This document shows positions 60,407 through 64,000 of a DNA stretch of 64,000 nt, piece by piece (the first letter of the stretch is position 1; every line of letters begins with the position of its first letter). Below the pieces are notes generated by a model, which ran no database searches, had not been told where the DNA came from, and saw only the letters and a program-made list of their open reading frames with translations. The stretch comes from Chitinispirillaceae bacterium. GTDB lineage: Bacteria > Fibrobacterota > Chitinivibrionia > Chitinivibrionales > Chitinispirillaceae. A program made the position numbers and the translations under genes. Location: assembly GCA_016932075.1 (NCBI GenBank), contig JAFGDP010000012.1:1-64000 (forward strand). Direction: 5' to 3'.

Positions 60407-61900
60407 TTATCCGGCGTGGGCGGTACGCACCCTGAATATGGTGCACTGCTCGTTACGGTTATATCGCGGGTTCAATGCATGGAGCACGCGGTCGATGATG
60501 CTCGGCATGACGAGCGCCGTGTATTCAAGCTCTCCAAACAGTTCTCCGAGGCGTTCCTTCCGTTGTTCGATATTTTTATTGGTCACCAATACGATATAGT
60601 TAGGTGTGATACCGGTACTGTCCATGGCACGTCGCACCGAATCGACTGTTGTCCGAGCCGTCAAAAAATAAAACGGAACGTTTTTCCCAAGATAAAACAC
60701 CGGCGGTGACGGGATGGATTTGTCGGGACTTTCCATGAGCACGGCCTGCGCGTCCCCCTGACGGCGCAGCACATTCATGGTTTCGACGCGGGAACGTTTT
60801 GAATAGGTGGTTGACACGATCAACAGCAGGACGACATTAACAATCCAGAACCATTTCCATAGCCCGCCATGCAGCCTTGAATGCCTGTTCCACCAGACGG
60901 ACCTCGCCGCGAACTCCTGCCACCCGATGACGCCGAGCATGACGACAAACGGAATCGCGGGCAGGATGAAACGCTCCTGCTTGTTCGGGAATAACGAGTG
61001 GAACGCGAGAAAAAACACCACCGGCCAGAAAACAACGGCCCAGCGTTTCCAGGTCCTGCAGAAACCATACATGAGCAGAAGGCTGGTCGGCGGCAGCAGC
61101 ACGCCCATGATGGTAAAGAGGTAGGTATAAAAGGGGCTGGTGGTATAGCCGTACGCATGCGACTTGTTGTACAGGAGATAGGCGGCAAACGAGGCGTAGG
61201 GATAGCCGTACGCAATCCAATCAACCATGCCCTGGACAAGAAAAGAGGAAAGGAGAAAACCGGCGCCGCACAGAAGCGCTCCGGATATCTGCCGGCGCCA
61301 AAGGAACACCATGCCCATACCGGCCGCAAAGGTGATCACCTGATACCTGAACACGAACGACAAACCGAGGAAAACGCCCGCAAGCAGCGCCGGTGCCCAA
61401 GCCTTGTCGTCTTCATAGCGCAAGGCATAAAACACGGCCAGGGCAAGGAAGGGTATGCATACCATTTCGATAAGATTGCGCACGCTCATGAATGGAAAAA
61501 CCCAAAGAATGGCCAGAATAAGCCCTGCCAGAGCGGCGATGCGGTCGTGAGTACGGCCCTTGAGGCATGAATAGCCGATATATACCGTGACCAGGGAAAA
61601 AGCGGCGTGCAGGAAACGTACCACGTACATAATCGCGTCCGGATTATAGAATCCCGTTTTTTTAAAAGCAAGAAGCAATCCGTAATGCAATCCCGGATAG
61701 ACGATACTGTGACCGGCAGGATGCGACCGCCGGATCGTCTCTCCATCCAGCCAGTGCTGCGCCCATTCAAGCACTAAAAAATGGTCGTCGATCATGCCAT
61801 AGCCTTTTGCAAAGATCACGGCGACGAGGCGCGATACAATGGCGGCTGCCATAATAACGACAAGCGGGCGTTCATTCCATAACGTGCGAAGCCTGGTCAT
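60407..61900 (-). CDS. GT22-type membrane mannosyltransferase-like protein
   Basis: A 497-residue GT-C enzyme. The first cytoplasmic/lumenal turn carries GMIDDHFLVLEWAQHWLDG with the acidic pair typical of GT22 (PIG-B/ALG9-like) and GT39 enzymes, followed by about ten spans. FLAFHSLFPNKQERFILPAIPFVVMLG corresponds to the HKExRFIxPxxP motif of GT22. The C-terminal 100 residues form a soluble region. It would transfer a sugar from a polyprenyl-phosphate donor. It lies 24 nt after asnS, probably in the apt-asnS operon, with a weak ribosome site. Confidence 0.8.
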   Translation of the reverse strand: MTRLRTLWNERPLVVIMAAAIVSRLVAVIFAKGYGMIDDHFLVLEWAQHWLDGETIRRSHPAGHSIVYPGLHYGLLLAFKKTGFYNPDAIMYVVRFLHAAFSLVTVYIGYSCLKGRTHDRIAALAGLILAILWVFPFMSVRNLIEMVCIPFLALAVFYALRYEDDKAWAPALLAGVFLGLSFVFRYQVITFAAGMGMVFLWRRQISGALLCGAGFLLSSFLVQGMVDWIAYGYPYASFAAYLLYNKSHAYGYTTSPFYTYLFTIMGVLLPPTSLLLMYGFCRTWKRWAVVFWPVVFFLAFHSLFPNKQERFILPAIPFVVMLGVIGWQEFAARSVWWNRHSRLHGGLWKWFWIVNVVLLLIVSTTYSKRSRVETMNVLRRQGDAQAVLMESPDKSIPSPPVFYLGKNVPFYFLTARTTVDSVRRAMDSTGITPNYIVLVTNKNIEQRKERLGELFGELEYTALVMPSIIDRVLHALNPRYNRNEQCTIFRVRTAHAG

Positions 61901-61924
61901 TCAATGTCTTTCATGGTGCAGAGG

Positions 61925-63313
61925 TCAAAATTCCGCGTTCCCCGGGGTCCGCGGGAACAGAATCACGTCGCGTATGTTCTGCATGCCGGTCACGAGCAGC
62001 ATCAGCCGTTCAAAGCCTAGGCCGAATCCGGCGTGCGGCGTGGTACCGAACCTGCGCAGGTCAAGATACCACCAGTAGGATTTCTCGTCGAGCCCGAGTT
62101 CTCTGATGCGAGAAAGGAGCGCGTCGTGCCGTTCTTCGCGCTCGCTGCCGCCGACCAGCTCGCCGATGTGCGGCACGAGCAGGTCCATGGCGGCAACGGT
62201 CTTCCCGTCGTCATTCTGCCGCATGTAGAATGCTTTTATCTCCTTGGGATAGTCGTATACAATAACCGGCTTTTTATACACGGTTTCAGTGAGATACCGC
62301 TCGTGCTCCGACTGTATGTCGCTGCCCCACGCAACGGGAAATTCAAACGATGCGTTGCTTTTACTGAGAATCGCCACGGCTTCAGCATACGGGACACGCT
62401 CAACAGCCGCCCGTGCAATGTTTTCAAGGCGGCCGATACAATTCTTGTCGATGCGGTCGTTGAACAGTGACAGGTCTTCGCCGGCATGGTCAAGCGCGTA
62501 TTTTGCAAGGTATTTCACCATCTCCTCGGCAAGGTCCATGTCCTGCCGCAGTCGGCAGAAGGCCATTTCAGGCTCCACCATCCAGAATTCCGCCAGGTGG
62601 CGCGGCGTATTGGAATTCTCGGCGCGGAACGTAGGGCCGAAGGTGTACACCTTACCCAGCGCAAGCGCACAGATTTCCGCTTCGAGCTGGCCTGAGACCG
62701 AGAGACCGGTTTTTTTGCCGAAAAAATCCTTTGTATAGTCGACGTTGCCCCGGTCGTCTCTCTGCGGATTTCCCGGATCGAGCGTTGACACGCCAAACAT
62801 TTCTCCTGCGCCTTCGCAGTCGCTTGCGGTAATTACCGGTGCGTGAATATAGTGAAATCCCCGCTCAATAAAAAACTGGTGCACGGCAAAGGAGAGCACG
62901 CTGCGCATGCGCGCAATCGCGCCGAGTGTATTGGTCCTGGGACGCAGGTGCGCTATTTCGCGAAGGTATTCAAACGAGTGGCGTTTTTTCTGGAGCGGAT
63001 ATTCCGGTGGAGCAAAACCATGGACGGCAATGCGAGATGCCTGAAGCTCGTACTTCTGGCCTTTTCCCGGAGAGTCGGCAAGAACGCCCTGTACCGTGAC
63101 GCTTGAGCCGGTCATGAGACGGATGATTTCCACACTGTAATTTTCAAGCGTTGCCGGCGCTATCACCTGAAGGTTTGCCAGGCATGATCCGTCATTGATC
63201 TCAAGAAAAGAAAATCCCTTGCCGTCGCGGCGCGTCTTGATCCAGCCATTAACGGTCGCACCAGATCCGGATGCAGGCAATGAAAGCAGCTCTTTAATTG
63301 AAACAGGTGCCAT
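61925..63313 (-). CDS. asnS: Asparaginyl-tRNA synthetase
   Basis: Class IIb synthetase of 462 residues charging tRNA-Asn. The OB-fold anticodon domain ([25 protein letters not shown], about 20-110) precedes the catalytic core: motif 1 near [18 protein letters not shown], motif 2 [21 protein letters not shown], motif 3 [15 protein letters not shown]. The [12 protein letters not shown] wording is specific for AsnRS over AspRS. The start at 63313 with GGAG is chosen over the ATG 27 nt upstream. It begins 7 nt after apt. Confidence 0.96.
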   Translation of the reverse strand: MAPVSIKELLSLPASGSGATVNGWIKTRRDGKGFSFLEINDGSCLANLQVIAPATLENYSVEIIRLMTGSSVTVQGVLADSPGKGQKYELQASRIAVHGFAPPEYPLQKKRHSFEYLREIAHLRPRTNTLGAIARMRSVLSFAVHQFFIERGFHYIHAPVITASDCEGAGEMFGVSTLDPGNPQRDDRGNVDYTKDFFGKKTGLSVSGQLEAEICALALGKVYTFGPTFRAENSNTPRHLAEFWMVEPEMAFCRLRQDMDLAEEMVKYLAKYALDHAGEDLSLFNDRIDKNCIGRLENIARAAVERVPYAEAVAILSKSNASFEFPVAWGSDIQSEHERYLTETVYKKPVIVYDYPKEIKAFYMRQNDDGKTVAAMDLLVPHIGELVGGSEREERHDALLSRIRELGLDEKSYWWYLDLRRFGTTPHAGFGLGFERLMLLVTGMQNIRDVILFPRTPGNAEF

Positions 63314-63320
63314 ATAGCAT

Positions 63321-63842
63321 CTACTCCGCGTGGTAATCAATGAGTGTGACTGGATGGTATCTGCCTATTTTTTCCTGGTAGTTGAGAAACGGCAGGCCGA
63401 TGATGCCGAAGATGCCGGCGACCTGCGCTCCCTGGCGTTCGATCATTGCTGCGACCGCAGCCAGGGTGCCGCCGGTGGCGATCAGGTCATCGATCACAAG
63501 CCATCGCCTGCCCGGGGTCAGGTCGTCGGTATGGATCTCCAGGGTCGCCTCGCCGTATTCGAGCGCATAGCTCTGGGATATGGTTCTACCGGGAAGTTTG
63601 CCTTTTTTACGCGCCAGAACAAGAGGCAGCTTTCGTTCGAGTGCAAAGCACGAGGCGATCAGGAACCCGCGGCTTTCGATCCCGACCACGCCGTGTACCT
63701 GCCCGTCTTTATATATATCGAGCATACGGTCGACAACATGACGGAATGCGGGCGGAGTGGTGAAAATGCTTGTTATATCGTAAAACAGAATGCCCGGTTT
63801 TGGAAAATCCGGGATCTTGCGTATTGCCTTATCAAGATCCAT
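63321..63842 (-). CDS. apt: Adenine phosphoribosyltransferase
   Basis: Purine salvage enzyme of 173 residues making AMP from adenine and PRPP. The N-terminal [21 protein letters not shown] matches the adenine-binding hood, [19 protein letters not shown] the dimer/adenine pocket, and [16 protein letters not shown] the PRPP motif. The ATG at 63842 (AAAGGA nine nt upstream) gives the usual length of about 172; an ATG at 63890 overlaps the upstream stop but adds an unlike N-terminus. The order apt-asnS-GT22 looks like one operon. Confidence 0.94.
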   Translation of the reverse strand: MDLDKAIRKIPDFPKPGILFYDITSIFTTPPAFRHVVDRMLDIYKDGQVHGVVGIESRGFLIASCFALERKLPLVLARKKGKLPGRTISQSYALEYGEATLEIHTDDLTPGRRWLVIDDLIATGGTLAAVAAMIERQGAQVAGIFGIIGLPFLNYQEKIGRYHPVTLIDYHAE

Positions 63843-63886
63843 GTCAGCCATTCCTTTCCATGATTGTGCTGCGTTTGACGGCAGTA

Positions 63887-64000
63887 TCATTCCTTTCGGT
63901 CAATAAGCCCGTCCGGCAAACCGATCTCCCTCCTGTTTTCACCAAGGTCCCTGAAGGTAAGGATGTACGAGCGTTCCGGAAGCACGTCGGGGAAGAGCGT
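63887..64000 (-). CDS. 3' end of an unidentified gene (upstream of apt)
   Basis: The last 37 codons of a minus-strand gene that begins outside the window; they read LPERSYILTFRDLGENRRE and end DGLIDRKE before TGA at 63889-63887. The frame is open to the window edge. I do not recognise the family. The stop overlaps an ATG of apt's frame (ATGA), so the gene may be first in the apt operon. Confidence 0.55.
   Translation of the reverse strand, partial: TLFPDVLPERSYILTFRDLGENRREIGLPDGLIDRKE

Noticed and set aside
1..64000. CRISPR arrays, prophage, transposases, plasmid or chromosomal origins
   Set aside because: No regularly spaced direct repeats, no transposase, integrase or structural phage genes, and no DnaA-box cluster were noticed on reading.

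Overview
The window reads as a piece of chromosome from a diderm, flagellated, probably free-living or host-associated bacterium with an elaborate secreted proteome. Several secreted proteins (a gingipain-family C25 protease, two surface proteins and a TIM-barrel glycosidase-like protein) end in a short beta-rich C-terminal module of the type IX-secretion or 'choice of anchor' kind. This, with the many lipoproteins, beta-barrels and polyprenol-sugar glycosyltransferases, fits the Fibrobacterota/Chitinivibrionia or a related FCB lineage. That placement is inference; there is no rRNA gene in the window. GC content is moderate and genes are tightly packed.

Region 1 (1-10.3 kb) is flagellar and glycan modification. 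The 3' end of dxs is followed by three tandem short flagellins on the minus strand. They are read from a near-perfect sigma-28 promoter and have leaders that look like CsrA targets. A divergent SPINDLY/GT41-like glycosyltransferase has its own sigma-70-like promoter. A B12-binding radical SAM enzyme lies behind a second sigma-28 promoter. A GT4 glycosyltransferase, a SAM methyltransferase and a SagB-type oxidoreductase follow. I read this as a flagellin or cell-surface modification island.

Region 2 (10.5-25.8 kb) holds the C25 protease, a lipoprotein/GT87 pair, a PAS histidine kinase, an AGCS sodium:amino-acid symporter with a deacetylase-like partner, a MacAB-like ABC export system, a small inverted-repeat element, MgtE, tRNA-Glu and an HDOD protein.

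Region 3 (26-40 kb) has tandem glycine-rich outer-membrane paralogues, a DUF4390-like/NtrY-like/NtrC-like signalling operon with terminator, a beta-helix membrane protein with a 1365-residue Ig-repeat lipoprotein, a degenerate receiver, a receiver-RsbW fusion divergent from a membrane STAS protein, tsaD and an unlisted 52-residue membrane protein.

Region 4 (40-51.4 kb) has a two-gene trehalose module: a GH65 phosphorylase and a beta-phosphoglucomutase/trehalose-6-phosphate-phosphatase fusion, behind an exact-consensus sigma-70 promoter. Two secreted C-terminal-module proteins, a DUF4197 lipoprotein, mtgA and rsgA follow.

Region 5 (51.4-64 kb) has tpx, a metallo-beta-lactamase-fold hydrolase, an ABC transporter with fused ATPases and no binding protein, a stand-alone 23S-IVP-like four-helix-bundle gene flanked by exact inverted repeats, a hemerythrin, a beta-barrel, a glycosidase-like protein, a frameshifted propeller pseudogene, and an apt-asnS-GT22 operon. 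I saw no CRISPR array, no insertion sequence with a transposase, no phage genes and no replication origin.
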